64,000 nt of DNA, taken from Desulfosporosinus lacus DSM 15449 (lineage in GTDB: Bacteria > Bacillota > Desulfitobacteriia > Desulfitobacteriales > Desulfitobacteriaceae). The notes beneath the pieces were generated by a model that had not been told where the DNA came from, ran no database searches, and saw only the letters and a list, made by a program, of their open reading frames with translations. The position numbers were made by a program, and so were the translations under genes. The stretch lies in NCBI RefSeq assembly GCF_900129935.1, contig NZ_FQXJ01000003.1:789363-853362 (forward strand). Reading direction: 5' to 3'. How positions within the stretch are numbered: the first letter of the stretch is position 1; every line of letters begins with the position of its first letter. Shown here one piece after another: positions 46,139-54,529 of the stretch.

Positions 46139-46669
46139 ATGAACTTTTTAGAATTGGCTCAGACTCGTCGAAGTTTACGTACTTACTTGGACAAGCCGGT
46201 TGAGAAGGAGAAACTGGAGTATGCTTTGGAATGCGCGCGGTTAGCGCCATCTTGGAAGAATATGCAGTGTTGGCGCTTTATTGTGATCGATGACCCAGCA
46301 GGGCGGCAATCTATGGCTGAAAGCATGGATGAAAATAACCCGGGGCGTAAAGCTCTGATGTCAGCTCCCATCGTCATTGTGCTCTGTGCAGTGATCAGGG
46401 AATCGGAAGTGTGGGAAGGCAAGGAAAATATGATGCTTGATGCGGGGCTGGCGATGGAGCATTTAATTCTTGCAGCAACAGAACAAGGACTGGGGACGTG
46501 CTGGCAGGGCCTATTTAGTGAAGAAAAAGTACGTGCTTCCTTAAATGTTCCGGAGGATGTTCGAGTTGTGGCTATGACTCCTTTGGGGTATGCAGCTGAG
46601 GAACGACGTCCGCGCCCTCGAAGGACTATGTCTGAAATGGTTTTCCATGGAAAATGGGGGCAAGCATAG
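46139..46669 (+). CDS. Nitroreductase family FMN oxidoreductase
   Basis: A 176-aa protein with the start RRSLRTYLDKPVEKEKL (FMN phosphate contact Arg-Arg/Ser), APSWKNMQCWRF and GLGTCWQGLF, typical of the nitroreductase family. It likely works as a dimer reducing quinones, nitro compounds or flavins with NAD(P)H. GGGGAGGATTTT precedes the ATG. A single gene between repeat island E2 and family A copy 3. Confidence 0.88.
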   Translation: MNFLELAQTRRSLRTYLDKPVEKEKLEYALECARLAPSWKNMQCWRFIVIDDPAGRQSMAESMDENNPGRKALMSAPIVIVLCAVIRESEVWEGKENMMLDAGLAMEHLILAATEQGLGTCWQGLFSEEKVRASLNVPEDVRVVAMTPLGYAAEERRPRPRRTMSEMVFHGKWGQA

Positions 46670-46762
46670 GGAGCATGGCGTTACAACGCTCTCTAAGTGA
46701 TATGGCGGGACAACTGTGAACTTAAACGGTTAATATAAAAATCGATTGTTTATATTAAAGAA

Positions 46763-46923
46763 GGGGATGTAACAAAACTTGTTTTCCGGTTTATTACATC
46801 CCCGCTCTATTTGTAATCCCCTTATATATTAGAGGACTGTTCACCACTTCAAAGGTGTACAGTCCTCTATTTTGGAATAACGCACCACCAGCTTGAAAAA
46901 ATCTCAAGTTTCGTTACGGCCCC
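46763..46923 (+). repeat. Family A repeat, copy 3 (161 bp)
   Basis: Same inverted ends (left end has AACAAAAC in place of AACGAAAC) and inner hairpin. Here TTACATCCCC can pair fully with the 5' GGGGATGTAA, giving a second stem that copies 1 and 2 have with a mismatch. Confidence 0.85.
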
Positions 46924-46952
46924 ATATGCTTTCGTTTACGGAATTTCTAATC

Positions 46953-48911
46953 TTATTGTTGAACTTCAGCCTCGGCTTCGGCTTCAGCTTCAGCAACGTT
47001 CACGTCGGTAACCATTTTCTGAATTTCTTCAGTGGAGTTTAGGGCTGAATCTATTGCTTCAGAAATTGCAGTTTGATAGGCTGTCAAGTTCGCAGGGATA
47101 ACGTCTTCTGCTGTGACACCGGCAGCAATGAGGTCATCAACAGTTACGCTTGAGGCATCTGCAGCCAGAACAATTCCTTCAATCTTTAAGATTGCTGCTG
47201 ACCTTGCCGCGGAAACTTTAGCTGCTTCAGCAGCGTTTACATCGGTAACCATTTTCTGAATCTTCTCAGTGGAGTCCAAGGCTGAGTTTTCAGCTACGAA
47301 AATCGCGGCTTGATAAGCGGCCAGGTTTGCTTCAATAACATCAGTTGCAGTGACTCCGGCGACAATGAGATCATCAACAGTCACGCTTGAGGCATCTGCA
47401 GCTAGGACAATTCCATCAATCTTTAAGATGGCTGCTGCTTTTGCCGCTGCAGCTTTAGCAGCGTTCACGTCGGTAACCATTTTCTGAATCTTTTCAGTGG
47501 AGTTAAGTGCAGAGTCTGCAGCTGCAGAAATCGAAGTTTGGTAAGCGGCCAGGTTTGCAGCGATAACATCATCTGCATTGACACCAGCGGTAATGAGATC
47601 TTGAACAGTTACGTTTGAGGCATCTGCAACTAGGGTAATCTCATCAATCTTTTTGATGGCTGCAGCTTTTGCCTCAGCAGCTTTGACTGCTTCAGCAACG
47701 TTTACATCGGTAACCAATTTTTGAATTTCTTCGGTGGAGTCGAGCTCCAACTCTGCTGCGCCGGAAATGGCAGTTTGATAAGCCTCCAGATTCACTTCAA
47801 GAACATCAGCCTTTGTCACGCCTGCATCTAAGAGATCTTGAACAGATATAGATGAGGCATCCTCACCTTCTACAATACCTTCAATTTTCACAAGAGCGGC
47901 TGCTTTTGCCTCCGCGGCAACTTGAGCTGCAACTATATCCGCAAGTACGCTGTCCGAAATTACGGCTGTACCGCCTAAAGCAGTTACTACGCTGGCAGCA
48001 GACAGTTTACTGCTCGCATATTCTGTGCCTTCATTGGCACTGCCTTTAGTGAGAACAATACCGGCATTGAATTGAGCAGCCAGAGGGGCTCCTGCTAAAG
48101 CATCGATGGCAGTTTCGCCATTGGCTAAGAAAACCTTATCATACTCTAAAACATCGTCAAAGGCTTTAAGCACTGCTACGTTCGTATCATAGGCTGTGTT
48201 GCCGAAGTAGCGGTTAGCGCCAGGAAGCTCAGCTTTGACAGTTTCACTGATGACAGCTGTTCCACCAATAACATCCGTTGAGATAACACTTTCATTTTCA
48301 GTCAGAAACTCTCCAACACTTTCAGGAAGAGAATTAGCCTCTGTTAAGAGAATTGGCTGAGTTTGAGCGGAAGCTATCGAAGCGATAGAGAGTGCATCTT
48401 GATTTAACCAACCGTAAGCAACTGCGACTTTGCTTATTGAAGCACCGAGTTCCACCATTTTATTAGCGATATTGACAGAGGTTTCGAATCGATCTTTTCC
48501 GCCAAGGGAAACAACTGTAATATCCATCTCAGCAAGCTCGTTTAAAACTGCTTGACTAATGACTGCCGTACCACTGGTAACATAAACTTTTTTAACTTCG
48601 AGTTTAATAAGTTCAGCTTTAGTGGCTTCATTCAGAACTGAACCAGCCTCTTGCAGAAGGATAGGAGCTTCAAGGAAGGAGGCAAGCGGTCCTGCAGTCA
48701 GTGCATCAACCATGCCATAAGAAGTAGAGGAGGCCAAAATAGCAGTGCCTGTCCACCCGGTTTGTTCAGCAATTGCTACAGCAGTTTCTGGGGCGGTTAT
48801 TCCTGCTAAGCGTTGCGGGACTGTTCCTGCTGCCAATACATTGAAAGGAAGCATGCTGAGGGTCATACCTGCGATGGCTAAGGCAGCTAAGGTTTTTTTA
48901 GTTTTATTCAT
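46953..48911 (-). CDS. S-layer protein with CWB2 triplet and four Ala-rich tandem repeats
   Basis: A 652-aa exported protein. Signal peptide 1-28 (MNKTKKTLAALAIAGMTLSM, then LPFNVLAA), three CWB2 repeats (about 32-330; VTSGTAVIS, IGGTAVIS, LGGTAVIS) and then four tandem repeats of about 72 residues, each with KI(E/D)GI-type start, DASSVTVDDL, YQTAIS and EEIQKMVTDVN. The repeats are partly homogenised at DNA level and may vary in number between strains. ATG 48911 after GAGGAGGAAAAAAC is chosen; the frame opens 14 codons earlier. It anchors to wall polymer and is a likely major surface protein. Confidence 0.9.
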   Translation of the reverse strand: MNKTKKTLAALAIAGMTLSMLPFNVLAAGTVPQRLAGITAPETAVAIAEQTGWTGTAILASSTSYGMVDALTAGPLASFLEAPILLQEAGSVLNEATKAELIKLEVKKVYVTSGTAVISQAVLNELAEMDITVVSLGGKDRFETSVNIANKMVELGASISKVAVAYGWLNQDALSIASIASAQTQPILLTEANSLPESVGEFLTENESVISTDVIGGTAVISETVKAELPGANRYFGNTAYDTNVAVLKAFDDVLEYDKVFLANGETAIDALAGAPLAAQFNAGIVLTKGSANEGTEYASSKLSAASVVTALGGTAVISDSVLADIVAAQVAAEAKAAALVKIEGIVEGEDASSISVQDLLDAGVTKADVLEVNLEAYQTAISGAAELELDSTEEIQKLVTDVNVAEAVKAAEAKAAAIKKIDEITLVADASNVTVQDLITAGVNADDVIAANLAAYQTSISAAADSALNSTEKIQKMVTDVNAAKAAAAKAAAILKIDGIVLAADASSVTVDDLIVAGVTATDVIEANLAAYQAAIFVAENSALDSTEKIQKMVTDVNAAEAAKVSAARSAAILKIEGIVLAADASSVTVDDLIAAGVTAEDVIPANLTAYQTAISEAIDSALNSTEEIQKMVTDVNVAEAEAEAEAEVQQ

Positions 48912-49199
48912 TAAGTTTTTTCCTCCTCGTTTTTGGACTGTTTTGTGAGACAACTGTTAAGTTTTCTAGTAATCTCTTATAAATCTCTTAAAAAGTAAAT
49001 GAAAATGTTTTAAGTGAACAATGATTACCCGATATACTTCGCTAAAAAACGAAAAATCCTTTTTCTTACAAATGGTATTTGAATTCCAGAGATGGAAAAT
49101 TTAGCTTAGTTGGCGAATATTATTGACTGAGAAGTACAGACTAAGCTTGTTAAGCTTAGGGTATTGGTTGCTTGAATTAAATAGGTGGAGGATTGACCT

Positions 49200-50618
49200 T
49201 TGTTGTTACAGACGGCCCTGCTCATTGTTGCACTTTCAGTAGTGGGAACACTTATTGCTATAGGAATTCTTTTGATTCTTTTTTATTTCGTTGGTAAACA
49301 TTGGTTTCGAGCCATAGCCCAACGACTTTTTGGGTTGGTCGTAGAAAGGTTGCTGAGAGATAAGTACTCGGAAAATTTGATGGAACTTTGGAATTCAGTA
49401 CGTCGTACCTCCGTACAAAACATCCTGGAAATCAGTTTGCGAGCGGAAGAGGGAAAGCTCATTCAGCGCCCCTTAGGATCACCAAAACCACTGCCCCATT
49501 ACGATACTCTGATGTTTGTTGGGGCCCAAATGGCACGCTTGCCTAAAGAAGGAACGATTCCGGTAGATATGAAGGTAACCTTAGGAGCCAAAGCCGAAAA
49601 ACCCCTTCAGATCGATATCCCGCTGATGATTACCGGCATGAGTTTCGGGTTAGGTCTCAGCGAAGAAGCTAAACGAGCCTTAGCAAGGGCAGCGAAACAA
49701 ATGGGTACTGCCACAAATTCCGGAGAAGGACCTTTTTTACAAGAGGAACGAGACGAAGCGGGAAAGTTCATTTGGCAAATAAGTCGAAGTGAATGGGGTC
49801 ACAGCTCACAAGGTATAGCCTCTGCAGATATGCTGGAAGTTCAGATGGGTCAGGGGGCCAGGGTGGGGTATTTTTCTAAAGAACCCAGTACTGTAAAGGG
49901 AAAGGCCCAAAGACTAATGGGCATTTCTCCGGTGGAATCTGTTGTTACTTCAGCAGTAACCCCGGGAATTAACACTCCTTGGGACTGGCCAAAGTATGTT
50001 TCGGATTTGCGCTCAGAAGCGGCAGGAAAACCCATTGCCATTAAGATTATGGCGACGGGGGGGTTAGAAAGAGACTTGGCCGTCTGTTTAGAAGCAGATT
50101 TTGATGTGATTGTCATCGATGGAGCCCAAGGTGCAGCCTCTGGAGCATCACCCTTGATTTGCGACGATATGGGAATTCCAAGTTTATTGGCCTTAGTTCG
50201 GGCGGAACGCTTTTTGCGGGAGCAGGGTGCTCGAAAAGAAGTGAGTTTAGTGGTTTCAGGAGGATATGTAACACCTGGGGAATGCCTTAAAGCGATTGCC
50301 TTAGGTGCGGATGCCATCTATTTAGGAACCGTTCCTCTGTTTGGATTAGTTCACAACCAAATTCAGAAGATTCTCCCCTGGGAACCCTTAACTCAGTTGA
50401 TTTGGTACAATTCTCCCTATAAGCAACGTTTAGATATCCCATTGGCTAGTAAAAGTGTGGCCAATGTCCTCAAATCCATGGCTCTGGAAATGGAAGAGGG
50501 GGTTAGGGCTCTCGGAAAGACAAGTTTGTCAGAGCTTGGTCCCAATGATCTCGTGGCACTGGATGAATGGACGGCTAAAGTAACGGGAGTAAAACCTGCT
50601 TATGATTGGCAAGATTAG
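49200..50618 (+). CDS. FMN-binding glutamate synthase-like protein
   Basis: A 472-aa protein. One N-terminal membrane helix (about 6-30), then the glutamate synthase central/FMN-barrel domain: PLMITGMSFGLGLSEEAKRA, TNSGEGPF, VIDGAQGAASGA and VVSGGYVTPGECLKAIALGA. It lacks the amidotransferase domain and the C-terminal GXGXG domain of full GltB. Proteins of this type are poorly studied; an FMN oxidoreductase tied to the membrane is the safe statement. Double TTG start after GGTGGAGG. Confidence 0.8.
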   Translation: MLLQTALLIVALSVVGTLIAIGILLILFYFVGKHWFRAIAQRLFGLVVERLLRDKYSENLMELWNSVRRTSVQNILEISLRAEEGKLIQRPLGSPKPLPHYDTLMFVGAQMARLPKEGTIPVDMKVTLGAKAEKPLQIDIPLMITGMSFGLGLSEEAKRALARAAKQMGTATNSGEGPFLQEERDEAGKFIWQISRSEWGHSSQGIASADMLEVQMGQGARVGYFSKEPSTVKGKAQRLMGISPVESVVTSAVTPGINTPWDWPKYVSDLRSEAAGKPIAIKIMATGGLERDLAVCLEADFDVIVIDGAQGAASGASPLICDDMGIPSLLALVRAERFLREQGARKEVSLVVSGGYVTPGECLKAIALGADAIYLGTVPLFGLVHNQIQKILPWEPLTQLIWYNSPYKQRLDIPLASKSVANVLKSMALEMEEGVRALGKTSLSELGPNDLVALDEWTAKVTGVKPAYDWQD

Positions 50619-50627
50619 ACTACAAAA

Positions 50628-50664
50628 AAAGGGTTCAAAGTTTAAATGCTCGAACCTCTTTTTG
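50628..50664 (+). terminator. Terminator
   Basis: GGGTTC and GAACCT pair with an AT-rich loop, with A7 before and T5 after the stem. Confidence 0.75.
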
Positions 50665-50748
50665 TATGCAAATTGAACTTATTCGAACGCTAATCGCCCC
50701 CTACAAGACAAACAAACTTCTAACCTTTCAGTGAGGCTCACGTTTTTG

Positions 50749-51049
50749 TTATGCTCTCCCTAAAAAACTTTCACCCCGTACCCGGACAACATGCTCCATA
50801 TTCACATAAATCACATCGCAACCACTATGGATTCTAATGGGGCTTTTACCGTCAAAGCTCCACTCGTATCGGCCAGCGATTCAACCACCGCCGAACTTGA
50901 CTTGAACTGCGCTTCCGGCATGGGATCGGCACTCCGCAAACGTAATGTCGGTAACCATTTTCGGTATTTTCTAGGATTATATGTCCCTCGACCCAGCCTT
51001 CTGGAATCTCCTGAGCGGCCATTGGGTCTTTTTCTTTAAAGAGAATCAA
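50749..51049 (-). pseudogene. Small DUF5348-like gene, broken by a frameshift and a nonsense codon
   Basis: The minus-strand frame from 51049 reads GWVEGHIILENTENGYRHYV, then after CGVPI the sense continues one base out of frame (HAGSAVQVKFGGG), meets TGA where TGG would fit, and goes on (RYEWSFDGKSPIRIHSG, YVNMEHVVRVRG) to TAA 50749. The order of strands resembles small DUF5348 proteins of mobile DNA. One base and one codon change would restore it. The family match is from memory. Confidence 0.5.
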
Positions 51050-51172
51050 TCAGAAATGTTAAGTATTTATTACTTGAAATATTTTTTGAATATTTAGCTA
51101 TTTCATAAAGGAAAAACTTAAATATTTGTCGTATATATTAGGTGTAGTTACTAATATATGGAGGCGTCTGAA

Positions 51173-52252
51173 ATGTTTACCATACCAAATGTGGTATTTG
51201 CTAATGATATCACACGACTTCCCAAAATAACATTAACCGAAATCTGTACAGATTTAAATTTAGATAACGGCGGATCAGCATATGAGCTTGCGCAGAGAGT
51301 ATGGGAGCATATTCGCGATGGCCAAAATTCAGAGAACGTCTTGGAGAAATCCAAAAACAAATTACTTGTTGGACAAGCTTCTCTAACATGGTTTCGCTTA
51401 GAGAGCAGGGAGAGCTTAAGAGGTTCGAGGGAATTGGTCATTGAAAATGCCGGATTTAATCCCTTTGAACAAGTGAAGCTTCCCCTAAAGGAGCAGTTGA
51501 CAACTGAACCAGTTTTAATTGCTGGGGCTAACGGCGAATATGTTTGCGAGTATTACTTGCGATTTATGTATAAGAATGGCGTAAAAAAAGAGTACTACGG
51601 AAATGAAATGAATATATCACCAATAAGCGAAATAACGACAGTTTATGTCAATGAAGATCTGGGTATCATTGAAGTAAGGGCAGATTCGAAAAAAGCAGAA
51701 AAAGTTGCTTCCGCTTTTGTTAGGATTTTGCGAAAAGAAATTACGCTTGAGCAAATAATTACTCCTTTTGATCAACCAATCGATGATATTGCGGACAAGC
51801 TAAATGGCGAACTCATTGATACCGTATCTAAACCGGAGCTTCTTCTGGCAGATATTAGCGCAGATGAGGCCAAAGTAGTGGTAGACATATTAGCCTCGCT
51901 AAATGAATATTTTAATACTAAGGATATTACTGTTGTCGAGACTTGCCTGAAAAAGGCTGATGAATTATTTGATGAACAAACTATCGCGGTTCCTTTTACT
52001 GCTCTTATCTTGGGGGGGATGGAACGAGTAGGCTTAGGAGGAGAACGTGAATTGCGGGGACTACCCCTTTATGACTGTTTTAATCCATATCTTGACCACC
52101 AGAGTGGATTCATCCGATTTAGCTTTCCAGACGGAGGGGTAGAAAAACCTTATACAGTAAGGGTTGGGCTAAAGAGTAAAAGTATTTATTTTAACACTCC
52201 AGCGAATGAATCTGTAGTTGAATTTGTTCGAAATCGTGTTATATTAGTATAA
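51173..52252 (+). CDS. Unknown protein with SAP-like N-terminal segment
   Basis: A 359-aa soluble protein. Residues about 15-50 (LPKITLTEICTDLNL, GGSAYELAQRVWEHI) look like a SAP-type helix-turn-helix, usually nucleic-acid binding. The rest has alternating strands and helices with no motif I recognise; VRADSKKAEKVASAFVRIL may be a helix-rich middle. ATG 51173 is 8 bases after GGAGG; the upstream ATG 51158 contains that ribosome site. First of three close genes (next starts after 32 bases). Confidence 0.65.
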   Translation: MFTIPNVVFANDITRLPKITLTEICTDLNLDNGGSAYELAQRVWEHIRDGQNSENVLEKSKNKLLVGQASLTWFRLESRESLRGSRELVIENAGFNPFEQVKLPLKEQLTTEPVLIAGANGEYVCEYYLRFMYKNGVKKEYYGNEMNISPISEITTVYVNEDLGIIEVRADSKKAEKVASAFVRILRKEITLEQIITPFDQPIDDIADKLNGELIDTVSKPELLLADISADEAKVVVDILASLNEYFNTKDITVVETCLKKADELFDEQTIAVPFTALILGGMERVGLGGERELRGLPLYDCFNPYLDHQSGFIRFSFPDGGVEKPYTVRVGLKSKSIYFNTPANESVVEFVRNRVILV

Positions 52253-52284
52253 AGCTAAAGAAGTATTACTAAGGAGGGAACGGC

Positions 52285-52680
52285 ATGCAAGCATACCAGA
52301 TAAAGCGTAAGATTAGTCGATTTGTCGATACTGTGGCTTTCAGCCGTGTTAAACAATTTTATCCTTCAGCTGCTGCAAAGTATGCTCAAGTCCCTCTAAA
52401 TGTAGCCTTTGAGGCTCTTTTACAATTAGTAATCGACGGAGAACTTATCATCAAATGGGAATTAAGGTGTCCAAATGACACTTGCATACGGAGAATAGAG
52501 CTATCAAATGATAAAGCTAAGGCAGACAGTTCTGTATTCTGCCCGTATTGCGGTATAGAATTCGATGCAAGGCCAGGTGATTACTTCCCGGTTTTTGAAG
52601 TTACTGATCAGTTTAAGGCAGATATCTATGAAGAAAAAAAAACGAACATTCGTCCGTATCTGCAGTTAGCTCAGCGTTGA
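52285..52680 (+). CDS. Zinc ribbon protein with helical N-terminus
   Basis: A 131-aa protein. The N-terminal part (1-60) is helical and could be a winged helix (FEALLQLVIDGELIIKWELR). CPNDTC and FCPYCG (Cys62, Cys67, Cys86, Cys89 approximately) form a zinc ribbon. AAGGAGGGAACGGC precedes the ATG. It lies between the SAP-like gene and the small membrane-tail gene and is probably an adaptor or nucleic-acid binder of the same system. Confidence 0.65.
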   Translation: MQAYQIKRKISRFVDTVAFSRVKQFYPSAAAKYAQVPLNVAFEALLQLVIDGELIIKWELRCPNDTCIRRIELSNDKAKADSSVFCPYCGIEFDARPGDYFPVFEVTDQFKADIYEEKKTNIRPYLQLAQR

Positions 52681-52802
52681 AAGAGGCTGAGGTCGCATGG
52701 GACTTAGAAAAATATGTTGGAGAATCTCTTCAAGCTCCAAGGATGATACAAGTACTTGCTCCCAACGCTAAACATATATTTCTTTCTGAAGGAGGAAATA
52801 AC

Positions 52803-53132
52803 TTGAATGATAGAAGTATTAATGGTAGTTTTAATCAATCGAAGTTGGAAAATGGTATAGCTATCCAGAGTGATGATACTGTTCAATGTTTTGGAGGCAA
52901 GCAAGAAGAATTCGAAAGAATATTTAGTGAACTAAGGACTGAAATTGAACAAATTGAAGATAGAGGTTCAAGAGAACAGGCGGAATATCTTGCCGAAGAT
53001 TTAAAGGAATCTTATAAGAATAACGATAAAAAGAAAACGGAAAGAGTTTTTGGTTTATTGACAAGCATTCTCGGAGTCGCTGGTTCGATGGCGTCCCTTG
53101 CATCGCTTTTTGGAATAGTGATCAAAGTCTGA
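52803..53132 (+). CDS. Small protein with coiled coil and C-terminal hydrophobic hairpin
   Basis: TTG 52803 follows GAAGGAGGAAATAAC, an excellent ribosome site; a longer frame opens at TTG 52677, overlapping the upstream stop but without a site. The 109-aa form has an Asn/Ser-rich start (NDRSINGSFNQSKLENGIAI), a charged coiled coil (about 32-75) and a hydrophobic end (about 84-107; LLTSILGVAGSMASLASLFG). That order of polar start, coiled coil and pore-like tail recalls small abortive-infection effectors, but no homology is claimed. Confidence 0.6.
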   Translation: MNDRSINGSFNQSKLENGIAIQSDDTVQCFGGKQEEFERIFSELRTEIEQIEDRGSREQAEYLAEDLKESYKNNDKKKTERVFGLLTSILGVAGSMASLASLFGIVIKV

Positions 53133-53348
53133 CATGCAGCAAGAGAATTGATGAATTCCAGAAGTTTAGAAATCAAACTATCACCTAAATCATTGCCAAA
53201 TAGCCATAATAGCGTAAAAGTTAATTGAATTAAGGTATGAAGAATCCATGCTATAATATATGTAGATATTTCGAAGTTACTCTTATACGAGTGGCTTCTT
53301 TTAGTTTGCTGAAAAAGATATGCTAATATAAAAGGAGAAAAGAAATCT

Positions 53349-53471
53349 ATGAAACTATTCAAAAAATTAATCGCATCAATTTTAGTTTTATCTGTTTTTG
53401 TCGGTGTCGCTGGTTGTACCATTTTGACAAGATTTATTGTGCCGAGTATAATGTATTCAACTGTAAGTTAA
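53349..53471 (+). CDS. Short lipoprotein-like peptide, 40 aa
   Basis: ATG 53349, with AAAGGAG about 13 bases upstream, encodes a lipoprotein signal (MKLFKKLIASILVLSVFVGV, then AGC) with Cys23 and only 17 residues after it. Such mini-lipoproteins (entericidin-like or peptide pheromone precursors) occur near stress and plasmid genes. It may also be the 5' scrap of a larger gene. It ends just before the valS T-box. Confidence 0.5.
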   Translation: MKLFKKLIASILVLSVFVGVAGCTILTRFIVPSIMYSTVS

Positions 53472-53489
53472 TCGAGATAAACCCAAAGA

Positions 53490-53712
53490 ATGTGAGGAAT
53501 AGTGACAATTACCGTTCAGAGAGAAGGGCCATAGCTGGAAGGCCTTTTCGGGAAACGCTAAGGTCGCACAGGAGGGGCAGAGGGGAATGAAGTACTCTCT
53601 GACGGAAAAACCCGTTAGCAATGCCAAGAGCTGAGGAAACGTTTGTTTCTCAGAATAAAGGTGGTACCACGGAAGCTTTTCGTCCTTTGCTAGGAGGAGA
53701 GGCTTTTTTTGA
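53490..53712 (+). promoter_or_regulatory. T-box leader of valS
   Basis: The T-box core AAAGGTGGTACCACGG lies at 53657-53672, before a terminator (GCTTTTCGTCCT with AGGAGGAGAGGC, then T7 at 53704-53710). Stem I features precede it (AGTGACAATTACC, GGCCATAGCTGGAAGGCC). A GTA in GAATGAAGTACTCTC could be the Val specifier. Uncharged tRNA-Val would hold the antiterminator. The next gene is valS, but only after about 820 bases filled with palindromic repeats. Confidence 0.85.
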
Positions 53713-53713
53713 C

Positions 53714-54123
53714 TTGAGTGACACGGCGCTCGGTCATACGACGCAGAGCAAACTAACCGTTTAAGCGACTGGCTTTGGGGAGCGGGGTTCATCCTTCGGC
53801 GATAGTATCATTTTAAAGAACCCGCCTACGGCGATAATCATCCTACGCCGGTAAGTATCGTTTGGAGAATAGCGGCTTCGGCGATAGTCTCCACTGGAGA
53901 CTATCGTCACTGGAGACTATCGTGCCAGATGAGCCGTCCGACGACCATGGATGGTCTAGTGCCCCTGTAGCCCACGAAAACACTGTTTTCGCACGGATTA
54001 GCCTTCTTGCAGGATGGCGGGAGGGGACCCTGTACACTGCCCCGCATCTGGGGTCGGTTGCTTAAACGGAAGTTTGTTAATCTGCTTTATGTAAAGACGT
54101 TGTGCTCGTGTGACACTGCGTCC
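53714..54123 (+). repeat. Family B palindrome, copy B2 with enlarged tip
   Basis: The arms match B1 (left GCAAACTAACCGTTTAAGCG; right GTTGCTTAAACGGAAGTTTG). Instead of the short tip of B1 it carries about 260 bases of further hairpins: three GGAGACTATCG-type pieces (53895-53935), GACCAT/ATGGTC and CGAAAACA/TGTTTTCG. It begins right after the T-box terminator. Confidence 0.8.
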
Positions 54124-54166
54124 ATTAAGAACCGTCCCACGTGACCCTACGTCTCCCTAAGCCTCA

Positions 54167-54394
54167 GAGGGTCGCGATCACACGGCGCGAAACCTTTGCG
54201 TGAGTCGTAGCCAAACTCGGCTTTAATCCGCTTGCATAAAGCAGGGCGGGAAACAGGACGTTTCCCGCCGGCCATGCGGCACGGACGCCGCTTTGGCCGA
54301 AACACATGTGTTTCGCCCTGCCCGCTTTCATAACGGATTAAAGCCCTAGTTTGGCACGACGAGCGCATGGTTGAGCAAGTGTGACGCGACCCTC
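54167..54394 (-). repeat. Family C palindrome, copy C4, reverse orientation
   Basis: Reverse complement of C1/C2, with the same ends (GAGGGTCGCG/CGCGACCCTC) and arms. Tip hairpins differ: GGCGGGAAAC/GTTTCCCGCC, a GGCCATGCGG/CCGCTTTGGCC stem and CGAAACAC/GTGTTTCG. It lies between B2 and valS. Confidence 0.85.
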
Positions 54395-54529
54395 CCCAGG
54401 ATAAGAACTTAAGATCCGTCCTTGTTCGCTAGGGTTGTTCAGTAGAACCACAGGTTACACTAAAAGTAGACAGATCCTGCCACAGAGCTAAAAACGGCAG
54501 ATTAAATAGACGAAAGGAGTTCGTTAATA

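Noticed and set aside
50791-51039. 82-codon plus-strand frame opposite the broken small gene
   Set aside because: No ribosome site; the minus-strand reading across the frameshift makes better sense.
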